Source: Hoeflea sp.
GTDB lineage: Bacteria; Pseudomonadota; Alphaproteobacteria; Rhizobiales; Rhizobiaceae
Direction: 5' to 3'
Assembly (NCBI RefSeq): GCF_014359905.1
Contig: NZ_JACIYP010000003.1
Span: 56,822-120,821 of the forward strand
Length of the DNA stretch: 64,000 nucleotides
Positions 48,726-59,564 of the stretch are shown one piece after another. The notes under the pieces were generated by a model. That model worked only from the letters and a program-made list of their open reading frames with translations, was not told where the DNA came from and made no database searches. The position numbers and the translations under genes were made by a program. Every line of letters begins with the position of its first letter. The stretch's first letter is position 1.

Positions 48726-48747
48726 GGACCGCGCCTCGGCGCGGTCC
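48726..48747. terminator. Hairpin between convergent xsc and tauR
   Basis: A perfect 9-bp GC-rich stem (48726-48734 with 48739-48747, loop CTCG) lies in the 46-base gap between the two stops. Neither side has a T run. Confidence 0.55.
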
Positions 48748-48750
48748 CTG

Positions 48751-50223
48751 TCATGTGCGGCCGAACTCCTCGATCGTGTCGGCGATAATGTCGATTCCGC
48801 CCGGAATCCGCGCGCTGTCGATCGAGGAATAGGCGATCCGGAAAAAGCGTCTGCCATCCTCCGGATTCTCGAAAAAGAAATGTCCCGGCTCGATCAGCAC
48901 GCCGCGCTGCCTGAGTGCCTGGGAGAGATCGCGCGCGTCGATCCCGTCCGGCGTCTGCATCCAGAAGCTGGAGCCGCCCGACACGTCCGATCCGGCGATG
49001 TGCAGCCCGCGCCGGTCGATCGCTTCCTGCATCACCTCGCGGCGGCGCCGGTAGGTCTGGCCCATGCGCGCCACCAGCGCGTCGAAATGGCCGAGCGACA
49101 GGAAATTCGCCACGGTGCGCTGCAGATGCCCTGGAGGGTGCCTGACAATGACCGTGCGCAGGGCGCGCGCTTCACGGATAAAGGTCTCGGAGCCGACCAT
49201 GTATCCAAGCCGAAGACCTGGAAACAGCGATTTGGAAAACGACCCGACATAGATCACCCGGCCTTCCTCATCGAGGGATTTGAGCGCCGGCGCGGGCGGA
49301 TTGAGGAACGACATCTCGAACTCGTAGTCATCCTCGACAATCAGGAAATCATCCCGTGACGCCATCTTGAGGAGCGCTTGCCGCCGCTCGAGCGGCATGG
49401 TCACGCTGGTCGGACAATGATGGCTCGGCGTGGTGAACACCACGTCGGTCTCCGGCGGCAGCGCGTCAAGCCGCATGCCGGCATGATCGACCGGCACGTT
49501 GACCACATTGCAGCGCGCCAGATTGAGCGCCACCCTCAAGCCCGGATAGCCGGGATTCTCCATCACCGCTGTCCGCCGCTGGTTGAGCAGCACCTGGGCG
49601 GCCAGCCACAAGGCGTTCTGACCGCCCATGGTGATCAGGATCTGCTCCGGCTTGGCCTGGATTCCGCGCCGCGGCAGCGAGTTGAGCGCGATGTATTTGA
49701 CCAGTTCCGGGTCGTCGCGCTCGTAGCTGTCCGCGGTGACGGTGGCGAATTCCCGTTTGCCCAGCGCCTGCAGCGCGCATTGCCGCCAGTTGGAGTGGTC
49801 GAAGATCTTTTCGTCGGCCTGGCCATAGATGAAGGGATAGGGGTAGGTCCGCCAATCCACCGGTTTTTCGACCATCACCTGGCCCGAGAAGCGCTGCCCG
49901 ATGGCCCGGTTCCAGTCGACCTTGTCCGCGATCACGCCCTTCGGCGCGTCAAACCTGGTGCGTTGCGGCGCGGTCGGCGAAACGTAATAGCCCGAGCGGC
50001 CCTTGGCGATGAGGTAATCGTCGGAGACCAGTTCGCTGTAGGCCAGCGTCACGGTGATCCGGCTGATGGCGAGATGCGCCGCCAGCTTGCGGCTCGAGGG
50101 CAGCTTGGCGCCGGGTATGAAGCGGCCGGCGAGAACGCCTTCGCTGATCATCCTCTGGATTTTCTGCTGCAGGGTTCCCTCGAATTTCGGATCGAGAAAA
50201 AATGTGTCTATCGGAATCGACAT
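48751..50223 (-). CDS. tauR: MocR/GntR-family regulator of taurine catabolism
   Basis: TauR activates tpa and xsc in response to taurine in related bacteria. The 490-residue protein fuses a GntR winged helix (about residues 15-82, with LPSSRKLAAHLAISRITVTLA in two blocks) to a fold-type I aminotransferase-like domain with PLP lysine K331 in VGSFSKSLFPGLRLGY. Such MocR proteins use the PLP domain for sensing rather than catalysis. It lies between xsc and tpa, with tpa upstream on the same strand (113-base gap). Confidence 0.9.
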   Translation of the reverse strand: MSIPIDTFFLDPKFEGTLQQKIQRMISEGVLAGRFIPGAKLPSSRKLAAHLAISRITVTLAYSELVSDDYLIAKGRSGYYVSPTAPQRTRFDAPKGVIADKVDWNRAIGQRFSGQVMVEKPVDWRTYPYPFIYGQADEKIFDHSNWRQCALQALGKREFATVTADSYERDDPELVKYIALNSLPRRGIQAKPEQILITMGGQNALWLAAQVLLNQRRTAVMENPGYPGLRVALNLARCNVVNVPVDHAGMRLDALPPETDVVFTTPSHHCPTSVTMPLERRQALLKMASRDDFLIVEDDYEFEMSFLNPPAPALKSLDEEGRVIYVGSFSKSLFPGLRLGYMVGSETFIREARALRTVIVRHPPGHLQRTVANFLSLGHFDALVARMGQTYRRRREVMQEAIDRRGLHIAGSDVSGGSSFWMQTPDGIDARDLSQALRQRGVLIEPGHFFFENPEDGRRFFRIAYSSIDSARIPGGIDIIADTIEEFGRT

Positions 50224-50276
50224 TCGCTCGCCCAGCCGGTTTTCTCCAGCTTATAGGCAGACTTAGCCAGGCGAAA

Positions 50277-50302
50277 GGGGCAGGCGGCGATTGACCTGCC
50301 CC
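50277..50302 (-). terminator. Terminator hairpin downstream of tpa
   Basis: A perfect 8-bp stem (50277-50284 with 50295-50302, 10-base loop), followed on the minus strand by TTTCG, lies 35 bases past the tpa stop and before tauR. Confidence 0.6.
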
Positions 50303-50336
50303 TCCGATCGTGGATCGCGGCGGCCCGCCTGTCTCG

Positions 50337-51719
50337 CTATCCGAACACCTTGGTCAGCGCCTTGTCGACGCTGTCGGTGATCTGGTCGATGTCGCTGGCG
50401 GTGGCGATCAGCGCCGGGCTGAAACACAAGGTGTTGTTGAAGCCGGGCAACGACCGGTTGGTCGCGCCGATGATGACGCCCTGGGCCATGCAGTCGGCCA
50501 CCACCGCCTGCACTTTCTTCTCCTCGGCCGGCTCGCGCGAGGTCCGGTCGCTCACCAGTTCGGCGCCGATGAACAGGCCCTTGCCGCGCACATCGCCGAT
50601 AACGGCGTGCTTGTCCTGCAATGCGCGAAGATTGTTCATCATCCGCGCCCCCATCGCTTGGGTGTTTTCGATCAGGTTTTCATCCTCGACGATCCGCATG
50701 TTCTCAAGCGCTGCCGCGGGACCTGCGGCGCATCCGCCAAAGGTCGAAATATCCCGGAAATAGGACATCGGGTCGGACGGATCGTCCTTGAACATCTCGA
50801 ACACGGCTTCGGTGGTCACGGTGCAGGAAATCGCGGCGTAGCCGGAGGCGACGCCCTTCGCCATGGTAACGAAGTCGGGCTTGACGCCGTAATGCTGATA
50901 GCCGAACCAGGCCCCGGTGCGGCCGACGCCGCAGACGACCTCGTCGATGTGCAAAAGGATATTGTACTTGTCGCAGATCTCCTGCACCCGCTCCCAGTAG
51001 CCCGCTGGCGGGGTGATGACGCCGCCGCCGGCGGTGATCGGCTCGAGGCAGAGGCCGCCCACCGTGTCGGGGCCCTCGCGCAGGATGACCTCCTCGATGG
51101 CGTTCGCCGCGGCCAGGCCGTAGCTCTCCGCATCCGGATACTGGCTGCGGTATTCCAGGCAATGCGGCACCATCACGAAGCCGGGTGCCAGCGGGCCGTA
51201 CTGGTCCACGCGCTGCGGCTGGCCGCCGGCCGAAAGCGCGGCAAGCGTCGTGCCGTGATAGTCCCGGTCCCGGTACAGGATCTTGTATTTTCTGCCGCCG
51301 TGGTGCCGGTGCGAGATCTGGCGGATCATCTTGAACGCCTTCTCGTTGGCCTCCGATCCCGAGTTCGAATAATAGACCCGGCTCAGCCCCGGCATCTTCT
51401 CGATCAGCTTCTGAGCGAACAGCGCGCCGGGGATCGAGCCGGCGGAGTTGGCGAAATAGTTCATCTTGATGAGCTGGTCGCGCACCGCATTGGCGATGCT
51501 TTCCCGTCCATAACCGACATTGACCGTCCACACGCCGCCTGACACCCCGTCGAGATGCTCCTTGCCGGTCGCGTCCCAGACCCGCATGCCGCGGCCTTCG
51601 ACCATGATTCGCGGATCGATGGTTTCAAACGGCTTGTGCTGGATAAGATGATGCCAGACATGGGCCCGGTCGGCCTCGATGACTGCCTGAATATCGTTGG
51701 GCTGGATGGGCAGATTCAT
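50337..51719 (-). CDS. tpa: Taurine-pyruvate aminotransferase
   Basis: Tpa moves the amino group of taurine to pyruvate, giving sulfoacetaldehyde and alanine. The 460-residue class III aminotransferase has D259 in LLHIDEVVCGVGRTG and the PLP lysine K288 in FVTMAKGVASGY. The ATG at 51719 (MNLPIQPNDIQ) is preferred to one at 51791. It is divergent from tauA, and the cluster with xsc and tauR supports taurine as substrate over other omega-amino acids. Confidence 0.93.
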   Translation of the reverse strand: MNLPIQPNDIQAVIEADRAHVWHHLIQHKPFETIDPRIMVEGRGMRVWDATGKEHLDGVSGGVWTVNVGYGRESIANAVRDQLIKMNYFANSAGSIPGALFAQKLIEKMPGLSRVYYSNSGSEANEKAFKMIRQISHRHHGGRKYKILYRDRDYHGTTLAALSAGGQPQRVDQYGPLAPGFVMVPHCLEYRSQYPDAESYGLAAANAIEEVILREGPDTVGGLCLEPITAGGGVITPPAGYWERVQEICDKYNILLHIDEVVCGVGRTGAWFGYQHYGVKPDFVTMAKGVASGYAAISCTVTTEAVFEMFKDDPSDPMSYFRDISTFGGCAAGPAAALENMRIVEDENLIENTQAMGARMMNNLRALQDKHAVIGDVRGKGLFIGAELVSDRTSREPAEEKKVQAVVADCMAQGVIIGATNRSLPGFNNTLCFSPALIATASDIDQITDSVDKALTKVFG

Positions 51720-52072
51720 GAACGGTCCCTCCCGGGAACACTGATGGTGGCATGAGTCTCGATGACAAAACCATCGCGAACTCCCTGTCAAGAGAATAGG
51801 GCCAGTGGTGGTTCAAGCATATGTCCAAAATACGGGGCAACCGATTGGCAAAACCGGCCGTCTGTGGCAAGCGGCCAAAACTGGTACAATGCTGTTGGCC
51901 AATGTGGCGCTATGGGTTTGACTCCCGAGTTGATCGACTTCACCTTATTGGCGCACTATCAAAGAAATAAAAAAGCCAAGAAGACGGGAGCAGCGCCGGA
52001 GACAATGTCTGCCCGGCAATGCAGTGAAATTGAGTGGCCGGCGCACCGCGGGCCTGGACAGGGGAGCATGAC
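51720..52072. promoter_or_regulatory. Divergent tpa/tauA control region
   Basis: This 353-base gap holds promoters for tpa and tauABC. GGGCCAGTGGTGGTT (51799-51813) matches the motif ahead of xsc at 14 of 15 bases. Further GGCCA cores occur at 51873-51877 and 51897-51901. I infer a TauR-binding region. The tauA side ends in an AT-rich stretch (51958-51976) and a GGGGAG ribosome binding site. No small gene is convincing. Confidence 0.55.
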
Positions 52073-53065
52073 ATGAGATCAGCATCACGAATTTCCACAT
52101 TGTTGGCTGGCATTGCAATGGTAGCCACCGCATCGGCCGCCAAGGCCGACGAAATCACCGTCGCCTTCTTCCCGGAATGGCCGATGCCGTTCCAATATGC
52201 CAAGGCGACAGGCCTCTATGACGAGGCGCTGGGCATGAAGGTGAACTGGAAATCCTTCGACGCCGGCACGGCGATGTCAGCCGCGATGGCATCGGGCGAC
52301 GTCCATATTTCCGTCAGCCAGGGCGTTCCGCCCTTCGTGGTGGCGACATCCGCAGGCCAGGACCTGCAGGTCGTCGACATCGCCGTGGTCTACAACGACA
52401 ACGACAATTGCGTGGTCAAGACCGAGCTCGAGATCGACAAGGACAGCGCCAAGGAGCTTGAGGGCAAGAAGGTCGGCGTACCGGTCGGCACCGCCGCCCA
52501 TTACGGCTTCCTCAAGCAGATGGAGCATTTCGGCGTCGATGTCTCGACCATGGAAGTGGTCGACATGGCTCCGCCGGACGGCGCGGCAGCCTTTGCCCAG
52601 GGCAGCCTCGACATGGTCTGCGGCTGGGGCGGATCGCTTCGCCGCATGAAGGAGCATGGCAACGTGCTGCTGACGGGCGCAGAAAAGGACGAAATCGGCA
52701 TTTCCGTCTATGACGTCACATCGGTTTCGGCCACGTTTGCGGCCGAAAATGCCGATGTTCTGGCGAAATTCCTCAAGGTCACCGCCGACATGAACGCCAA
52801 ATGGCTGACCGATTCGGCGGAAATGCTGCCGGTCATCGCCAAAGACGCCGGCATGAGCGAGGAAGACGCTGCCGACACGCTGAAAGGCTTCCAGTTCCCG
52901 ACAGTGGAAGCGCAGCTGTCGGAAAAATGGCTGGGCGGCGCCACGCCGGCCTTCCTCAAGGCCGTCGGCGATTTCTTCAAGGAACAGGGCAATATCCCCG
53001 AATCGCGCGATACCTATGACGGAGCCGTCAATACGGGTCCGCTTGAAGCCGCGTCGAAAATGTAA
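52073..53065 (+). CDS. tauA: Taurine ABC transporter substrate-binding protein
   Basis: TauA captures taurine in the periplasm for the TauBC importer. The 330-residue precursor has a signal peptide (basic MRSASR, hydrophobic 9-22, probable cut after AKA at 25) and a mature solute-binding fold starting EITVAFFPEWPMPFQYAKA. The ATG at 52073 has GGGGAG eight bases upstream. tauB follows after 86 bases; the close link with tpa and xsc points to taurine rather than another sulfonate. Confidence 0.92.
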   Translation: MRSASRISTLLAGIAMVATASAAKADEITVAFFPEWPMPFQYAKATGLYDEALGMKVNWKSFDAGTAMSAAMASGDVHISVSQGVPPFVVATSAGQDLQVVDIAVVYNDNDNCVVKTELEIDKDSAKELEGKKVGVPVGTAAHYGFLKQMEHFGVDVSTMEVVDMAPPDGAAAFAQGSLDMVCGWGGSLRRMKEHGNVLLTGAEKDEIGISVYDVTSVSATFAAENADVLAKFLKVTADMNAKWLTDSAEMLPVIAKDAGMSEEDAADTLKGFQFPTVEAQLSEKWLGGATPAFLKAVGDFFKEQGNIPESRDTYDGAVNTGPLEAASKM

Positions 53066-53151
53066 GCCAGGCACTTGATCAGCAAGCGGCCGGACGGATC
53101 TCCGCCTGGCCGCTTGTCCACGTCACAATTGTCCCCATGATTGGAGCAGCC

Positions 53152-53958
53152 ATGGGTAACCTGGTGATCGACGACCTTTCCATGCGCTTTGACCTGCCCA
53201 ATGGCGGATCGGTTCAGGCGCTCAAGAACGTCTCGCTGGAGCTGGCCAAGGGCGAGCTTCTGGCCGTGCTGGGGCCTTCGGGCTGCGGCAAGACCACGCT
53301 TCTCAACATTGTGGCCGGATTTCTCGCGCCGACCGACGGCAAGGTGACGCTCAACGGCAAGACCGTCACGGGCCCCGGGCCGGAGCGCGGCATGGTGTTC
53401 CAGCAGGGCGCGCTGTTCGAATGGATGAACGTGCGCCGCAACATCTCCTTCGGCCCCGACATGGCCGGACGCCCGGCATCTGAGACCAAACCTGTTGTCG
53501 ACACTCTGCTGCGCACCGTGGGTCTGCAGGATTTCGGCGAGAAGATGATCTACGAATTGTCCGGCGGCATGCAGCAGCGCGTGGCGCTGGCGCGGTGCCT
53601 GGCCAATGATCCCGACGTCATCCTGATGGATGAGCCGCTGGGCGCGCTCGACGCGTTGACCCGCGAAAAGATGCAGGGCCTGGTGCTCAAGCTGTGGAAG
53701 GAAACCGGCAAGACCATCATTCTCATCACCCATTCGGTGGAAGAAGCGCTGCTTCTGGGTGAAAGGCTTCTGGTGATGGCGCCGCGTCCCGGCCGGATCC
53801 ACAAGGAGTATCATCTCCCCTTCGCCGAGATGGGCGTTGGCCAGGATTTGCGGCTGGTCAAGAAGGAGCGTGAGTTCGCAGAGCGCCGCGAAGAAATTCT
53901 CAGCATGATCTGGGACATGGAAGAAGAGATCATGGGCCGGCAGGAGGAAACCGCATGA
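53152..53958 (+). CDS. tauB: Taurine ABC transporter ATP-binding protein
   Basis: TauB powers the importer. The 268-residue protein has Walker A GPSGCGKT at 41-48, the signature LSGGMQQR, Walker B VILMDEP and the switch histidine in ITHSVEEA. The ATG at 53152 (MGNLVIDD) is chosen because GGAG lies just upstream; an in-frame ATG at 53137 is possible. It overlaps tauC by four bases. Confidence 0.95.
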   Translation: MGNLVIDDLSMRFDLPNGGSVQALKNVSLELAKGELLAVLGPSGCGKTTLLNIVAGFLAPTDGKVTLNGKTVTGPGPERGMVFQQGALFEWMNVRRNISFGPDMAGRPASETKPVVDTLLRTVGLQDFGEKMIYELSGGMQQRVALARCLANDPDVILMDEPLGALDALTREKMQGLVLKLWKETGKTIILITHSVEEALLLGERLLVMAPRPGRIHKEYHLPFAEMGVGQDLRLVKKEREFAERREEILSMIWDMEEEIMGRQEETA

Positions 53959-55223
53959 TCGTGCTTCTGCTCTATGTGGCGATTTTCGCATTCGCCTTCG
54001 CCGCCTACCGGCTCTGGGAGCGCAAGCGGCATCATCTGCATGATTTCGCCAGTCTCAAGACCGTCACCTTCGGCGATGAGAGCGCGGTGTCGCCGAACCG
54101 CTTCGCGTCGGTCATCTCCATCATCGCCCTGTTTGCGATCTGGGGCGCATTCACCGGCTCGGTGATCACGCCCCTGCATGTGCCGGGTCCCTTTGTCGGC
54201 GACGCCAGTTTCACCTACACCGCCCGCAATGCTGCGGGAGAGACCGATGACGCGACCGTCCATATGCGGGTGTACCGCGTTGGCGAGGAAGTGCCGCTGC
54301 CGGACGTGTCGGCCGATCAGACGGGATTTGCCGTTGACGATGCGCTGAAGATCGGCGCATGGCGCTCCGTCCTCGCCCGCCCCAATGAAAACGACACCGG
54401 CGGTGAGGAGGACGGCTACAGCATCATCGCCATCGATGGTCAGCCGATTGCGCCCGACGGCACCGTCCGGTTCTCGGATGGAGAGGTCACCATGACCTCC
54501 AAGGGCAGCCTGTCGATCAAGCCCGACAAGGGCTGGCAGATGGAGCCGATCTGGCTGCCGGCGCCCGAAGCCGTTGTGTCGCGTCTGGGTGAAATTGCCG
54601 GAGAGGGCTACAAGAATGTCTCCCTGTGGGAACATCTCGGCTATTCGCTCGGTCGTGTCATCGCCGGCTTTGTCATCGGCAGCATCATCGGCATCCCGCT
54701 CGGATACGCCATGGGTCTGTCCAACTGGTTTCGCGGCTGGTTCGATCCGATCGTCGAGTTCATGCGCCCGGTGCCGCCGCTCGCGCTGATTCCGCTGATC
54801 ATCATCTGGTTCGGCATCGGGGAGGAGGGCAAGGTCATCCTGCTGTTCCTCGCCGCCCTCTGGATCATGACCATTTCCGCCCGCGCAGGCGTTTCGGGCG
54901 TGCGCATCTCCAAGGTGCATGCGGCCTATTCGCTGGGCGCCTCGAAATGGCAGATCCTCAGGCATGTCATCGTGCCCAATTCCCTGCCGGAGATCTTCAC
55001 CGGCGCGCGCGTCGCCATGGGCGTCTGCTGGGGCACGGTGGTGGCGGCGGAACTGGTCGCCGCCGACCGCGGCGCGGGCATGATGATCGTCAATGCGTCG
55101 AAGTTCCAGCTCACCGACATCGTCATTCTGGGGATCATCCTGATCGGCATCATCGGCTATGGCATCGATATCCTGATGCGCATGGCCGAGAAATGGCTTG
55201 TGCCCTGGAAGGGACGCGGCTGA
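53955..55223 (+). CDS. tauC: Taurine ABC transporter permease with extra periplasmic domain
   Basis: TauC forms the membrane channel. Canonical TauC is about 275 residues; this one has 422. Residues 222-418 are the usual permease core, with the EAA loop around 322-347. Ahead of it stand an additional hydrophobic segment (about 1-18), a second (about 53-72), and a soluble stretch of about 125 residues (73-198), rich in Asp, Gly and Thr and probably beta-structured, predicted to be periplasmic. The extra domain is in frame and the core is intact, so it is a real variant. Its function is unknown; it may contact TauA or sense ligand. Confidence 0.9.
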   Translation: MIVLLLYVAIFAFAFAAYRLWERKRHHLHDFASLKTVTFGDESAVSPNRFASVISIIALFAIWGAFTGSVITPLHVPGPFVGDASFTYTARNAAGETDDATVHMRVYRVGEEVPLPDVSADQTGFAVDDALKIGAWRSVLARPNENDTGGEEDGYSIIAIDGQPIAPDGTVRFSDGEVTMTSKGSLSIKPDKGWQMEPIWLPAPEAVVSRLGEIAGEGYKNVSLWEHLGYSLGRVIAGFVIGSIIGIPLGYAMGLSNWFRGWFDPIVEFMRPVPPLALIPLIIIWFGIGEEGKVILLFLAALWIMTISARAGVSGVRISKVHAAYSLGASKWQILRHVIVPNSLPEIFTGARVAMGVCWGTVVAAELVAADRGAGMMIVNASKFQLTDIVILGIILIGIIGYGIDILMRMAEKWLVPWKGRG

Positions 55224-55244
55224 GCTGAGCCTCGCCACAAACGA

Positions 55245-55277
55245 AAAACCCGCCGCTTGCCCCGAGCGGCGGGTTTT
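55245..55277. terminator. Bidirectional terminator between tauC and gyrB
   Basis: A perfect 13-bp stem (55245-55257 with 55265-55277, 7-base loop) begins and ends with A4/T4 runs, so it can stop transcription from both converging genes. Confidence 0.92.
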
Positions 55278-55313
55278 CTGTCTCAAAGATGGGCCGCCGG
55301 AACGGACTCCGGC

Positions 55314-57980
<2,667 letters not shown>

Positions 57981-58007
57981 TCAGCCGGAACCCAAAAGGA
58001 AGACTTC

Positions 58008-59402
58008 ATGTCCGCCATCGCCCACCCGTTTGTGCCGCCGGCCCCGGTCCCGCGCACCACGCCGCCGTCGCGTCTTGAGATCATCCGCACCGTCATGCGC
58101 AATCCGCTGGAGCTGTGGGGCGAGCCCTCCTTCCGGCTGGAATGGATGAAGACCAAGTTTTTCAACGAACGCACGCTGATCGCCAATCACCCCGGCCTGG
58201 TGCGCCATGTGCTGGTCGACAATGCGAAAAACTACCGCATGGCGACGATCCGCCAGCTCATTCTCCGGCCGATCCTGCGCGATGGGCTGCTGACCGCCGA
58301 AGGCGAGACCTGGCGGCGGTCGCGGAAGGCCATGGCGCCGGTGTTCACGCCGCGCCATGCCCAGGGCTTTGCCGCACAGATGCTGGAACAGTCCCGCGCC
58401 TTCACGACAAGGTACGAGCAAGCGGCCACGAGCGGCGAGATCCGCGACATTGCCATCGACATGACCGAACTCACTTTCGACATTCTCGCAGCCACCTTGT
58501 TTTCGGGCCAGGTCGCCGGAAGCGAGGCGGAATTCGCCGGGGACATCGAGAAGCTCTTGTCGACCATGGGCCGGGTCGATCCGATGGACCTGCTCAAGGC
58601 GCCCGCCTGGGTGCCGCGCATAAGGCGCATGTTCGGCCAGGGCGTGCTCGCCAAGTTCAGGGGCATCGTCAAGCAGACCATGGCCGACCGTCAGCGTCTG
58701 ATGCGCACCGACCCTGACGCCGTGCCCGAGGATTTTCTCACGCTGCTGATCCGGCTTCAGGGTCCCGATGGCCTGACCGTCGACGAGATCGAGGACAACA
58801 TCATAACCTTCATCGGCGCGGGTCACGAGACCACGGCCCGGGCGCTGGGCTGGACGCTCTATTGCCTGGCCAATTCGCCGTCGGACCGGGCGATGGTCGA
58901 GGCCGAGATCGACGCCGTGCTCGCAAGCGAGCCCGACCCGGTCAAATGGCTTGACCAGATGCCGTGGACGCGGGCGGCCTTCGAGGAGGCGATGCGGCTC
59001 TATCCGCCGGCGCCGTCGATCAACCGCGCCGCCGTCGCGGATGACAGCTGGGACAACGGCAAGGGCGAGACGGTGACCATCGAAGCGGGCACCACGGTGC
59101 TGGTGATGCCCTGGACCTTGCACCGTCATACCAAGCTGTGGGACCAGCCCGGGGCCTTCATCCCCTCGCGCTTCCTGCCCGAAAATCGCGGGAGCATCGA
59201 TCGCTATCAGTATCTTCCCTTTGGCGTCGGGCCGCGCATCTGCATCGGCGCAACCTTCGCGCTGCAGGAAGCAGTGATCGCGCTCGGGGTGCTTCTCTCC
59301 GAGTACCGGTTTGACTGCGTGGCCGAGACCAGGCCCTGGCCGGTGCAGAAGCTCACCACCCAGCCCGAAGGCGGACTGCCGATGCGGGTCAGCCGACGCT
59401 AG
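58008..59402 (+). CDS. Cytochrome P450
   Basis: The 464-residue soluble P450 has the I-helix oxygen-binding motif AGHETTARA, the ExxR helix in FEEAMRLYPP, and the heme-binding loop FGVGPRICIG with C412. No membrane anchor is seen. The ATG at 58008 follows AAAAGGAAG. No ferredoxin or reductase gene is adjacent, so electron donors come from elsewhere, and the substrate cannot be guessed. The hydantoinase-like gene follows after 162 bases. Confidence 0.92.
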   Translation: MSAIAHPFVPPAPVPRTTPPSRLEIIRTVMRNPLELWGEPSFRLEWMKTKFFNERTLIANHPGLVRHVLVDNAKNYRMATIRQLILRPILRDGLLTAEGETWRRSRKAMAPVFTPRHAQGFAAQMLEQSRAFTTRYEQAATSGEIRDIAIDMTELTFDILAATLFSGQVAGSEAEFAGDIEKLLSTMGRVDPMDLLKAPAWVPRIRRMFGQGVLAKFRGIVKQTMADRQRLMRTDPDAVPEDFLTLLIRLQGPDGLTVDEIEDNIITFIGAGHETTARALGWTLYCLANSPSDRAMVEAEIDAVLASEPDPVKWLDQMPWTRAAFEEAMRLYPPAPSINRAAVADDSWDNGKGETVTIEAGTTVLVMPWTLHRHTKLWDQPGAFIPSRFLPENRGSIDRYQYLPFGVGPRICIGATFALQEAVIALGVLLSEYRFDCVAETRPWPVQKLTTQPEGGLPMRVSRR

Positions 59403-59564
59403 CGGGCTCCCCGGACCAGAGGGTTTCCGATCGTCAATTCCACGCCACATGCTGGGTCAAGCGATTGCTGGAGACGTGAAAAGACTGTGGCGCCGGTATG
59501 AAAAACCATTCTATGTGGCAAGATGATTGGCGATGACGCCGCCCCGCATGATTGGACAGCAAGC

